Assembly (NCBI GenBank): GCA_027924645.1
Contig: BSBN01001807.1
Coordinates: forward strand, 11,674,001-11,738,000
Source of the DNA: Cunninghamia lanceolata
Taxonomy: Eukaryota > Streptophyta > Pinopsida > Cupressales > Cupressaceae
DNA: 64,000 bases
Reading direction: 5' to 3'
The notes beneath the pieces are model-generated. The model did no database searches. It saw only the letters and a list, made by a program, of their open reading frames with translations, and was not told the DNA's origin. The position numbers and the translations under genes are program-made. Below are positions 54,349 through 64,000 of this stretch, one piece after another. Each line of letters starts with the position of its first letter. Within the stretch, counting starts at the first letter, position 1.

Positions 54349-55527
54349 ATGGATGCATATGGTTTAAGGGAGCAACTCAAGACTGCTCTTGAGGATCTTG
54401 AACAGTCAAATTCTGAAGTCAGTGAATTAAAGGAAAGACTCAAACAGGCTGATGAATTCATGAGAGAATTAAAAGACAAATTAAGTCTCTCTATGAAAAA
54501 GAGAAAGGAGCTGCTCCAATAGTTGGCAAGACAAAGTGAAGAAAGCAATACAAATGAAGAATTGACTGAGCAAACCAAGTTATGTGAAAAGTTATCAAAA
54601 GAAGTCATTATGTTAAGACATGAAATGGAATCAGGAACTATAAAGTTTACTCAAGAGATTGAAGAAAAAAGAAAGGCTGAAGACAATCTAAGACAATCTC
54701 TTAAAGAAAAATCAGAAGAATGCCACCAGATGGACAGGATTATCAGACATCTTGAATCTGATCTTGAAGATGCCAAAGATAATGAAGAAAAACTTGAGGA
54801 TCAAATTGCCTCTCTCAAAAGAGACCTTCAAACAGCAAATGAATATAAAGAGAAATTCAAGATAAGTTCTGCTCAACTTGAAGTTCTTCTTGGAAGTCAA
54901 AAGAGGACAGATGACAAGTATGGTTTGGGATATGAGAAAGGAGAAAGCTCCGGATCCGGTCAGAAGAATCTTGGATCAGAAAATCCAAGGAGCAGGCCTA
55001 GAAGACCTCCGGTAAGACAGCCAAATGCTCAAAGATATCCATCCTTCAATGGATACTGCCACAGCTGCAACCACTTTGGTCACAAAGCTAATCAGTGCAG
55101 AATGAGAATGAATCAGATTAATTCATCCTTCTCCGGACAGTGCTTCAACTGCAAAAGGTATGGACACAAATCCCATGAATGCAGAATTATGCAAGTAAAC
55201 AAATCATTCAAAGGAAGATGCTTTACATGCAATAGAGTAGGTCATATGGCTAATCAATGCAGATCAAGAGGATATCAGTCAAATATGCAAAGAAATGTTA
55301 TTTGCCAAATCTGCAATAGGTCCGGTCATAATGCTAAAGTCTGCAGAAACAAATATCAGGACAAAAGAGGTCCGGTGTATAATCAGAATCAAGACAAGGG
55401 TAAACAAAAGATGAATGCGGATGAAGTTAGGAATCAGATGAGCAAGATTTGGGTAAAGAAAAGTTCAAAGAATGTAGAGGTTGGATCCGCACCAGACTCT
55501 GGTGCTGATATTTCTTCCGGAAATTAA
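54349..55527 (+). pseudogene. Copia-F gag-like protein with coiled coil and four zinc knuckles (one internal stop)
   Basis: From ATG 54349 the frame is open except for TAG at 54520-54522. Codons before and after the stop form a continuous heptad pattern to about 54900. This is followed by GLGYEKGESSGSG, a basic Pro/Arg linker, and four CX2CX4HX4C knuckles between about 55055 and 55346. The end carries a PDSGAD, possibly the vestige of a protease active site. The usual copia FDG…W capsid signature is absent, so this gag lacks the N-terminal domain seen in Copia-E. It probably binds element RNA. The stop is explicable as CAG to TAG. Confidence 0.8.
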
Positions 55528-56180
55528 AAAGTGAGCTCAGGCTCAGGGGGAGACTCAAAGAAAATCCTGTTCCCCCAACCAAACAAGTGGTGCCGGATGT
55601 GGCACAAGATGCGGATTAAAGGGTTTGCAGATATGAGTCTTGAGATACTTCAGTCAAGATTTCAGAGGTCCGCATGGAGTTATGAAGAAGCTGTGATCGA
55701 TCAAATAAGACCTGTTCAGGGAGATGCTCCGGTATGACAAAGGATTACAAAAAGGTCCGGAGAGATCCGGAAGTGCACTATCTTGTTCTGCGGTTTGGAC
55801 AGAATGCTTGGGATGTTCTTGTAATATGTTACCTCGATTTATTCATGATTGAAAGATCCGGATGATATTCACAGATCAGGACTAATCCGGGATACTCCAA
55901 GCTATCCAGACAAGGCAAACCAGATTAATGTAGGTGAAGCATTTATTGCAGACAGATATTAGGGTTCGCGGAGCAATATAAGGGATTTCTCAAAAGTCAT
56001 TTGCTCATTCTGCACTCAAGAAGAAGCGAATAGTGGAGCTCTGCAACAAGATTCATCAAGCACACCAAGGATCTCCTGCCGAAGTCATTGCATAAAGAAA
56101 TCAATCCAATCACTCCGTGCAAGTCGAAGGCGCATAAGGTATTCTCCGTTTTTCATTACCTCACTGCAAATCTTTGAAGA
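55528..56180 (+). other. Copia-F spacer/leader before the long ORF
   Basis: 0.65 kb with stops in all frames, including a 68-codon open piece (55531-55737) without motif. Towards the end a TATA-like atataagg (about 55996) and an unbroken C/A-rich stretch precede the ATG context gaagaATGG. This may be the leader of a separate transcript for the long ORF. Confidence 0.45.
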
Positions 56181-59100
56181 ATGGCTACTCCAAACATAGT
56201 TAAGATCTCTGATAGACCTCGCCCCTCATTCAAGAGACATCCTTACAAATCATTGGAGGTAGATCCACTAGGAGCCTTCTCTAGTGTTCCTCATGGTGTA
56301 TTGCATACGGAAGATATTAGGGTTTACATCCATGCGAATCTTGAAGACTTTGGAGAATCAAAACTAATGGATATCTATCACAAACAATTGATAGATGACT
56401 CCTTTGAGATCAAACCTCAGTATAAAGCCATCCAGGACAAACACTTTGCACAGTGCATTCATTTCCCCTGTTTTGAAGAAGATGAATGGGTCCGGTATGT
56501 ACTAAGTAGAGTACATGACAACTTCCTATGGTTGAACAAGCCCTTCAAGATCACCAAGGACGCAATTAGGGCTGTAACCGGTCTGCACTCATCCGGTGGA
56601 TTACCTGTTCTCAAATCTGTCAAAAATCAGACAGTCAGTGATGCAACCGGATCCAAGTTTGACAAGAGAGCTATGACAGTTGATGACATCATTGAACCGG
56701 ATGTCAAATTTGCAGCTATGATAATTGGTTACAAAATCTATCATTCCAGTAGGGAAAATTCAGTACCGGGAACTGCAATCTACACAGCCTATCAGATGTT
56801 AAAGGAGAATGCAGACTATGACTTGTGCGAGCTTCTAGTAAACCAACTCTTTGAAAATCTGCAGAAGATTAAGAAGGACAAGAAAAACTCCTTCAAATAT
56901 GGCAATCTGATCCTTTGCCTCTTCTTTTACTACATGAATGAGCTTCCCGGATCCAGTGGATGGGTATGGCAAAATGACAGACCGGTTGCCATTCAAATCA
57001 GAGACTATTTGCATGAACTTGGGGATGCAAAAGCAAGAAATACAGCTCTATGGGGTTACTTCAAGAACTTCCAAAGCATGATGCATGCAAGGGAAAGAAT
57101 ACCCCAATCCCTTGTTGAAAAATACAAAGACACAGTATGCTTCATGGTAGAAACAGATCAGTGTCTGATGGAGGCAGTGGAGCCAAGGACTGTCTGGATC
57201 ATGCCTATGGGGTATGAAGTGGATGAACAGATAGTAGAGCTGCATGTTCAACACATGCTAAGCCAGCCCAAAGATCCCAAGGCAGAAAGGTTCGGAACCT
57301 TTGAGGAACTGAGTGTAAAGTTACATGTGGAACTCAGGGAACCGGAGATAAAGAGGAAGGTAAGAAAAGAAGTTGAGCATATTGCTCAAGGCCTAGGCAT
57401 CTCAAAAGAGGCACTTGATGCCAGCCGGGAAAAGAGGAGGAAGGCTGAGGAAGAAGAGAAAAGTAAAGAAAGTGTTCCGGTTGAAACTCCCACCCGGACC
57501 AGATCATCAAAAAGATCTGCACCTCCCTCAACCAAAAGTTCAAAACCGGAAGTCCAGGCATCCGGTAAGAGATCCAAGACAAAAGCCACAAGGGCTTATG
57601 GAAGCCAAAAGGATGAAGAGGAAACAGAGTCAGATGAGGGAGTAAAAGAAATAAAGAAACAGAAGAAGAAAGGATCCGGTAAACCCTCCACAGGCCAAGA
57701 CAAGGATGAAGTGGCGGAGGTATCTGTTGAAAAGCCCACTCTGTCTCTAGAGAATGTAATCAAGTCGGTCACGGTGGATGGAAACCTTCAACCAATGACT
57801 GAATCTTATGATGACTTCAGTGAGGCTGACCAAAAGACTCTTCAGGAAGCCACAGTCAAATATCTGAACATATACAATAAGGCTTTCATTGAGATCATAT
57901 CTCTTATTCCTAAAAGCCTAGAAAAGGAATTAGAAGTAAGAAAGAACAATGCTCATGCAAAAGATCTTGAGATCCGGGAGCAGATAGCTATTCAGCTTTA
58001 TCCTCAAATTGATCCCAAGACAATGAACATAATCTTCAAGGACTGCAAAGATGAGTTCAGAAGTAAGGCCAGGATGAATCAACTCATGCTTGGTGAGACT
58101 GACAAAGTGGCCCAAGAGACAGAAGAGATCCTCCAGAAGGCCTTCAAAAGGTTTAATCTTCCTGTTGTAGAGGACTTAGGTGCAGAAACAGCTGCGGATT
58201 TGGAATCATCTGTTCCGGAAGAAGTGGGCCCTGAACATACAAGCATCTCTCCTCCGGTTTCCCCTACAGTCTCCGGATCCAAAGAAGAAGAGCAATTACA
58301 GGAGAAGGAAGCAGTGGTGAAAGACAAAGAGGTTGACAGTTCCAAGACTGCAGAAGAAAAGAAACATTTGTCTCCGGCAAGAGACACTGCACAAACTGTT
58401 CAACAATTTTTGAGCAAAGAAACTTTAGAGATTGATGAACCGGAGCTTCTAAAAGGCCCATTCGACTTTGACTCTCTCTCTCCGGTACAAACAATGAAGA
58501 TAGCTTCATTTGCAAATGCCAAGGCAAATGAAAAACTCCTGAAGTCTCATATGGAAGACTGTGAGTTGATAGAGGCTGCTTCCGGAGTACTTGTAAAGAT
58601 TATGCCATCAATCCAGATAGATCCGACAGCCTCCTCTTCCGGTAATCTAAAAACCTTAGTCAGCAGTGTTGATACACATTTTGATTCTCTAGAAAAATCA
58701 GCTGAAGAAAAGGTCCGGAAGGAATTTTTGGATAAAAGATTTTCAGAAATATTAGAATTAATCTCTAAAGATAGGAAGATTGTGAGCATTGGAATAAAGA
58801 GCTTAGAGAATGCTCTTAAGGATGGCGGTGACATCTACAAATTTTGTATATCCTGGCCAAAGGCAACAGCAGCAATTGATAAGAAAATAAAAGAGGAACA
58901 GGACAAGCTACAAAGCTTATCTCAGAGTTTTGATCCTCTCTCTTCCTCCATAATAAATCAAGAATGTCAGACTATTGCAGTCTTGAATGAAATAAAGAAT
59001 CTTGAGAAGGAAAGGAAGAATATCACTAACCGGATGGGAGAACTTAGAAGGATTATAATCCCTAAGTTGGAAACTATGCATGAGGCCATCAGTGATGCTC

Positions 59101-59264
59101 AGACCACCGCCCAAACAAAAGATCCGACAGATCTCAAGCGGGCAGAAGCTTTTGCATTTTTGTTGAGTGGTCACATTTCAATTTTGGATAGAATGAAGCA
59201 AAGTTGGGCTACAGAAATGATACAATTGCAGACATCCTTTGCAGACATTCTTCAGTATATGTGA
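56181..59264 (+). CDS. Intact 1027-residue protein of unknown family in Copia-F
   Basis: An uninterrupted ORF from ATG 56181 (context agaATGG) to TGA 59262, long in this stop-rich DNA. Residues 1-400 are globular and helical, with LEDFGESKLMDIYHKQL, NKPFKITKDAIRAVTGL, FAAMIIGYKIYHSS, LILCLFFYYMNELPG, ALWGYFKNF and RTVWIMPMGYEVDEQ. Residues about 405-520 are a basic Lys/Glu/Ser linker with KRSK-type clusters that could act as nuclear signals. From about 540 the chain is mostly charged helix or coiled coil. No protease, RT, integrase, RNase H, transposase catalytic triad, signal peptide or clear membrane span is seen. Its place matches that of pol or an env-like ORF. The N-terminal part vaguely recalls plant transposon-associated helical domains, but I cannot assign it. 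Confidence 0.8.
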   Translation: MATPNIVKISDRPRPSFKRHPYKSLEVDPLGAFSSVPHGVLHTEDIRVYIHANLEDFGESKLMDIYHKQLIDDSFEIKPQYKAIQDKHFAQCIHFPCFEEDEWVRYVLSRVHDNFLWLNKPFKITKDAIRAVTGLHSSGGLPVLKSVKNQTVSDATGSKFDKRAMTVDDIIEPDVKFAAMIIGYKIYHSSRENSVPGTAIYTAYQMLKENADYDLCELLVNQLFENLQKIKKDKKNSFKYGNLILCLFFYYMNELPGSSGWVWQNDRPVAIQIRDYLHELGDAKARNTALWGYFKNFQSMMHARERIPQSLVEKYKDTVCFMVETDQCLMEAVEPRTVWIMPMGYEVDEQIVELHVQHMLSQPKDPKAERFGTFEELSVKLHVELREPEIKRKVRKEVEHIAQGLGISKEALDASREKRRKAEEEEKSKESVPVETPTRTRSSKRSAPPSTKSSKPEVQASGKRSKTKATRAYGSQKDEEETESDEGVKEIKKQKKKGSGKPSTGQDKDEVAEVSVEKPTLSLENVIKSVTVDGNLQPMTESYDDFSEADQKTLQEATVKYLNIYNKAFIEIISLIPKSLEKELEVRKNNAHAKDLEIREQIAIQLYPQIDPKTMNIIFKDCKDEFRSKARMNQLMLGETDKVAQETEEILQKAFKRFNLPVVEDLGAETAADLESSVPEEVGPEHTSISPPVSPTVSGSKEEEQLQEKEAVVKDKEVDSSKTAEEKKHLSPARDTAQTVQQFLSKETLEIDEPELLKGPFDFDSLSPVQTMKIASFANAKANEKLLKSHMEDCELIEAASGVLVKIMPSIQIDPTASSSGNLKTLVSSVDTHFDSLEKSAEEKVRKEFLDKRFSEILELISKDRKIVSIGIKSLENALKDGGDIYKFCISWPKATAAIDKKIKEEQDKLQSLSQSFDPLSSSIINQECQTIAVLNEIKNLEKERKNITNRMGELRRIIIPKLETMHEAISDAQTTAQTKDPTDLKRAEAFAFLLSGHISILDRMKQSWATEMIQLQTSFADILQYM

Positions 59265-59484
59265 GTATGTAAATATGCGGCTATGTATAGAAAATTTTTG
59301 AAAATTTTGGTGTGCGGACCCCACCCTTTGCCATTGATGTCAAAGGGGGAGTGAGGAGCAGTGAAAAATGAGGAATCCAACTAAGGGGGAGTTCCGGAAA
59401 TTGTATATAAAGACAGAGCATCAGCAAAGGAGGAGCATAGTGAAAACACTTAGTCATTTTTCACTAAGTGTTGCCATCAATGCC

Positions 59485-59495
59485 AAAGGGGGAGA
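59485..59495 (+). promoter_or_regulatory. Copia-F polypurine tract
   Basis: AAAGGGGGAGA, directly before the right LTR. The preceding gccatcaatg is shared with the Copia-E tract, evidence of common ancestry. Confidence 0.85.
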
Positions 59496-59496
59496 T

Positions 59497-60586
59497 TGTT
59501 GGCAAGAGACACTATATGGATTCATGGTTGTTGTCATTGATGGCAACAAAGGTCATCCCACATATCCGCAAGTCATAATGTGTCTCTACCGGAAGTCAGA
59601 ATAAAGATTGTTGTGGTCCGGTGAACAAGAATAGAGCATGTGGCAAGGTCCGACAGATTGATCCGGATCTCTCAGAGGAAGTGTCTTGGTGCAGTGCGGA
59701 TTTGGGGAAGTCAAGAGGACTACCTTGAGTGGTATATTCCAAGGATTTAGCCTCCGGTGATGGACAAGGAGAAAGATATGAATAGTTGAGTACCGGATTC
59801 CTGAGAGACAGTGAAAACAGAGGAAGAACTGACTGACAGAGCATCAGACTACTTTCCGGATGTGTTACTATTGATGATAGAGGTTGTGAAGGCATGAATC
59901 ATGTTTGGCCGACATGATTAATGATATCTACAAGTATATGCTTGATCCGCATTGCTTGGTGAGGAAGGATTCAGCCGACAGAACAAGAGTTTGTAAGAAA
60001 CTAGACTGTTCCGGATGCCGACTAGAAAGGTGATGAAATTACTTGTGCGGATATATATAGAGGATGGATTTAGTTGTGAAGGGTGTGATGGTGTGAAGAT
60101 ATATGCGAATAAGTCCAAAACAGAGCAGAAGTAGCAAAAAGGATCCGGTATGTGAAAGATAGCAGAATAAAGAACAGAGGAAAGATGAAGTGCAGCAGAT
60201 CAGTGTACTGAGCCTAACTGGAACTGAACTCCAGCATATGCAGATGCTTCCAATCAGTTCAAGATTGTGATTCTTATCACTTTGTAGACAGTGTGTCTTC
60301 TTGTAGGCAGTGGGCCTCTTGTGAGCAGTGTGCTCGGGCAGTGAGCCCTAATTGGCAAGTGCCATTTTTGTAATCTCCTATTCTTCTAACAGAGAATAAT
60401 TTTGGGTTAATCACCCCGTGGTTTTCTCCCTTAACAGGGTTTCCACGTCAAAAATACTGTGTTATGTGTTTCTTATTTCATGGTAATGTTTTTGTGTTTG
60501 ATTCAATGCTGCATCAATTAATAAGAAAGTTCAATAAGGAAAATAATTAGGATAACTGATTCACCCCCCCCTCTCAGTTATCAACA
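59497..60586 (+). repeat. Copia-F right LTR
   Basis: 1090 bp, nearly identical to 53193-54283. Differences seen by eye are five transitions and one base in a C tract. It is followed by target duplication CTCTC at 60587-60591. Confidence 0.95.
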
Positions 60587-60591
60587 CTCTC

Positions 60592-60791
60592 TTGGTCACA
60601 AAGCATACAGTTGTAGAATGTTTGAAGGAATTGCATCATTTGATTTGAAAGGTTGGGAAAAGGAAAAGGTTTGGATAAAGAAACTTGAACAAAAGAAAGA
60701 ACCTGTAAAAGTGTGGAAGCAAATACAGAGTCATGAGAAGGTAAATCCCAAACTTGTGCATCCTGCACAAGTTACATCATCAGTTGCATAA
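60592..60791 (+). pseudogene. Copia-E gag, 3' end
   Basis: It resumes the gag frame interrupted at 53192. The first codons complete the third CX2CX4HX4C knuckle across the Copia-F insertion. A Lys/Trp-rich tail (KGWEKEKVWIKKLEQKKE) follows and ends in TAA at 60789-60791. Confidence 0.8.
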
Positions 60792-61631
60792 CAGATAGCA
60801 TGAAGTAAGGGGGAGTTGTTCATGTTTTGTCAATTATCCACAAGAAGTTACAGGAGGAGATTAGTTGATGTTTATGATCTTGTTTTGTTTATCATGCTTG
60901 CCTGATAATGTTTGATATGAAGGTTCTGATGATATTGAGTTTTAGTGTATGTCAGTAATACAGGTGTTCATGATCGGTGACATGTTTTCATATAAGATGT
61001 TCAAAAGCTCTTTGCACAAAGAGGTTGATGATGTTGTGACTTGATCCTATTTGTATACTATTCATATCATGTTGGTACTTACAGAAATTGTGTTGTAGTT
61101 CAGTGTAATCTTGGTTGTGGCAAAGAGCTTAAAATGCTCTCAAGAAGCTCCTATCAGAAATTAGCATGTGTTGGCTAAGAACAGGAGGATGATAGTTCAT
61201 ATTGGAAGCCTTTGGCAAGGACATCTCTTGTGTGATAATTTCACATGGTTCATTGATGATCTTCTTCACTAATATGTCTCAGACAGAGTTCTTCAAGCTA
61301 TGTCATTGATGGTGATATCTTGTATTTCTTCAGAGGAAGTTAAAGGTATGTCTTGAATCAACATTAGCAGATGATAATATTCAACAAGGTTGGTCATATG
61401 TTGGCTTCAGGATTGTTATCATCATAAATCATTACTTGTTCAAAGGTTAATAGGAATGTATGCCTTCAAAGTGTTCATAATTCAATATGATTATAATTGT
61501 TATAATCATGCTATAACATTTTTCTGTGGAGTTGGAGTTGTTCTCAGGGGGAGTTAATTGAGTCTTTGTCGTCATATGTAAAAAAGGGGGAGAAAGAGAA
61601 AATGTTTCATGAAGCTTTTGCCATCAATGAC
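60792..61631 (+). other. Copia-E non-coding 3' region
   Basis: The place where protease, integrase and RT would lie in a complete copia element. Only short frames without motifs are seen. There are no pol relics, so the loss was a deletion or the family is built this way. Confidence 0.7.
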
Positions 61632-61642
61632 AAAGGGGGAGA
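61632..61642 (+). promoter_or_regulatory. Copia-E polypurine tract
   Basis: AAAGGGGGAGA one base before the right LTR at 61644. Confidence 0.85.
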
Positions 61643-61643
61643 T

Positions 61644-64000
61644 TGATGGTGATAGTTTATCATTGATGTCAAAAGGTATTGAGAGAGTTGAGTTGTTGTG
61701 CATCTTCACAAGGTATCATCAGGATTGTAGGACTGACACAGGTTGTTAGTGATCATACATTTCACAGTTGTTCACTTATGACAGGAATCAATTAGGAGTC
61801 GTTCACTCAATCTTGATAAGTGTGTATCTTTCATATAGTGTGGTGTCTTCAAAGATGTAGTAGCAGTATGTGGCAGGAATCAAGTTGTTTGATGGTAAGT
61901 TGCAGTGCATTTATGTTTTTTATGCTTCTTGTTCTTCTTGGTCATTTCTTCACACAAGATGTTGAGTTGATGCAAGTTGTTGGACTCAGTTGATAATGGT
62001 CACCATCTCAAGTTATGAAAGGAGATTTGCTCTTGCACAAGCTTATGGTGGTCACATTGATTGTGATGAAATCATAGTATCTTGGTTGCTCTTGGTCAGG
62101 ATAATGTCATGCTTACCTTAGGTTGCTTCATTGTATTGTCTTCAAGGAGTATAATGCCTTCATGATTATCTTGTGCTCACAAAGTTGATTATGATCAAAG
62201 TTTTCATAATTTATATGAGAACATAAGTTTGTTGTTTTGATGACATGATGGTGTTGTTTCATGGTTGAGTCAGGTGATGCAAATGGTTTATGAAAGCAGG
62301 AAGTGTTTATATTATTAGATTTAGTCATGTTCACAGGTGTTTCTTCAAATTTCATGAGTGAAAGATATTCAACAATTGTTGTGATGGAACATGACTTTAT
62401 AAACAGTGCATAACTGTGATCATGAAGCAAGTGGATGTCAAAGGAGGTAAATTACATACTTTACTAGAATTTTGTATCATGTTGAAAGATCATCAGTGGA
62501 TCCTTATTAGAAGATGATATAATCATGGAGGAACAAATTCACTAAAATCCTAATCTCATCTTGCTTTGAAAATGCTTTAAGATCCATATTCACCTTAATT
62601 GTTGCTTAATTGTTCTAATCAGTCGGTGACTTGTTAATGCAAGTCATATCACTAATGTTTACCTCCTAAAGGGTATTTGAGACACAAGCTTTACCAGTCA
62701 CTTCACCTATTTCCACCTCCTACATCTGTTAATAAAGTCTTTGTTAAAAGGTTGAAAGCATCAGATATTTTTGATGGACACGAATTGCTCATTGAAAAAG
62801 GCATCAAAATTTATATACAAGATATGCCTTGTAAAGTGGAGCACTAGACCATGTTTTAAGGAAATTAAACATAGCTTTATGAAGCCCAAAAAAAAAATGG
62901 AGGTCTCTATTTATTTTTGACTGAGCATTAAATTCAAACGGTGGCAGCAATCGGTTTTGTTTAAATGTTTTGACAGAGCCAAAAAGCATTTTAAATGCTA
63001 TATAGCCCAATGCCTTGGAGAGGTGAACTCAAAGATTCGAATGGTTTAAGAACATAAGTATCATATTCGAAGGAGAGACAGTTTATGAAATTGCATTTGA
63101 AGATTTTAAAAATGAAACTAGTATGGCCATCAAATTATTTTCTAAGGAGCATAGTATATATGTTTTAAGAAGCCCGATTAATATTAAAAGACTTTGGATT
63201 TAAAAAAAAGGGCATCGAATGTTTCTTTTATATAAAGCTTTTTACATGAAAAGCTTCTTTTAGAAATTTCTTAAAAGGAGATCATATTATTCAAAAGTTT
63301 TTTTTAAGGATTCATAAAATTAGAAATTTTCTATTTCCTTCATGGGATCATATGGAGATGATAAAGGGATTTAAGGAGTCTTTTTAGAAATTTTATTATT
63401 TTGGAAATTATTTTTTGAGAGAAAGTGTTTAAAGAATGTGAAGAGTTTTTTTAAGTAAATTTTTTTTGGAGAACTTGAAGAGATGAAGGTATAGAGGATT
63501 TGAAAATCATGGAATGATTTTTTTTTGAAGAATGTTTATTTCTTGGAGAAGTTGTTTTTCGTCTTTTTGCAAGAGCATGTTGAAAAGATTTTTTGAGATG
63601 AAATTTTCATATTGGAATTTTTATCAGATGGAAGAGGAATGTGAAAGAGAGATGAAATATTTGATGCAGAAGATGAATAGTTTTTCAAAAAGGAAGAATA
63701 AGAAAGGATTCTTCTTTGTGTACTGTGTGATTGGGTGGTGATTGGGTTGTTGAAGATCAGAGATGTAGGATTGAATTTTTTTTTTAAAAGAAAATACAGA
63801 TGAGTCATGATATTGTAAATGGAAGATCATGTTTTGAATATGAGCAGAGTGATGAAGAGTTTGCAAATATAATCAGATGATGAGGTGATATTGTGTGTGG
63901 AGATGTGGATCAATATGGAGTGTTGTAAAGGTGCATAAAAGGAGTTATTTTGTATGGTCTTGACTTGAAAATCAAATAGGAGGTATAAGGGTGTATGATG
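61644..64000 (+). repeat. Copia-E right LTR (truncated by window edge)
   Basis: 2357 bp of the expected 2.9 kb LTR, colinear with 48833 to about 51210. About 540 bp lie outside the window. It carries several indels relative to the left LTR, for example near 63710. Confidence 0.92.

Larger units (their letters stand above)
53193..60586 (+). mobile_element. Copia-F: young pol-less copia-type element with gag and a 1027-codon ORF
   Basis: A 7394-bp element with LTRs 53193-54283 and 59497-60586, and target duplication CTCTC (53188-53192 and 60587-60591). The primer site is at 54286 and the polypurine tract at 59485-59495. The interior encodes a coiled-coil/zinc-knuckle gag (54349-55527), a 0.65 kb leader, and an intact 1027-codon ORF (56181-59264) in place of pol. 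LTR ends and the polypurine tract resemble Copia-E, so the two are related. The LTRs differ by about five substitutions and one indel by eye, the most recent insertion in the window. Confidence 0.93.
48833..64000 (+). mobile_element. Copia-E: pol-less Ty1/copia element, right LTR cut by window edge
   Basis: A 2.9 kb LTR (48833-51743), a Met-tRNA primer site, a copia gag (51812-53192 continued at 60592-60791), 0.85 kb of non-coding DNA, a polypurine tract (61632-61642), and the start of the right LTR (61644). Copia-F is inserted in the last zinc knuckle of gag. No protease, integrase or RT exists between gag and polypurine tract, so it is non-autonomous. It splits LINE-D, and the left target site is TGGTT (48828-48832). 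Confidence 0.9.

Noticed and set aside
55493..55527. DSGAD as an active aspartic protease in Copia-F
   Set aside because: The frame ends a few codons later, so there is no protease domain; at most a vestige.

Overview
This is nuclear DNA of a seed plant, most probably a gymnosperm (conifer-like). The sequence is AT-rich and interrupted by stops almost everywhere. Its one clear host gene is spread over more than 37 kb, with introns swollen by nested retrotransposons. The species cannot be named from the sequence.

Host gene: 11 exons of a peroxisomal acyl-CoA oxidase of the ACX3 type lie on the minus strand, from the start codon near 37.92 kb to the left window edge. They give 523 codons in one unbroken frame with GT-AG introns; the last part of the gene lies off the left end. 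Intron 1 is 2.5 kb, intron 2 is 8.2 kb and intron 8 is 24.2 kb.

Intron 8 (1048-25279) is a three-layer nest. A LINE (LINE-A, plus strand, about 4.2-25.2 kb) has its ORF1 split by a minus-strand LTR element with about 3.15 kb LTRs (LTR-B, 5328-20875). One LTR of LTR-B is in turn split by a gag-protease Ty3/gypsy element (Gypsy-C, 14128-19496). Intron 2 holds a MITE-like element and a decayed gypsy RNase H remnant.

Upstream of the gene (38-48.8 kb) are AT-rich repeats, LINE and copia gag debris, a possible U-box gene remnant, and a minus-strand LINE fragment (LINE-D). LINE-D is cut by a second nest: Copia-E (48833 to beyond the right edge) contains Copia-F (53193-60586), whose LTRs differ by only a handful of bases.

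All four LTR elements lack reverse transcriptase and integrase, so they would need enzymes supplied in trans. The most interesting item is Copia-F. It is young and pol-less, and has a zinc-knuckle gag plus an intact 1027-codon ORF (56181-59264) of a kind I do not recognise. Other unexplained structures are an array of CGTACG-type palindromes in Gypsy-C, a minisatellite of GGCGCA/TGCGCC cores in the LTRs of LTR-B, and a decay pattern in Gypsy-C of in-frame stops without frameshifts.
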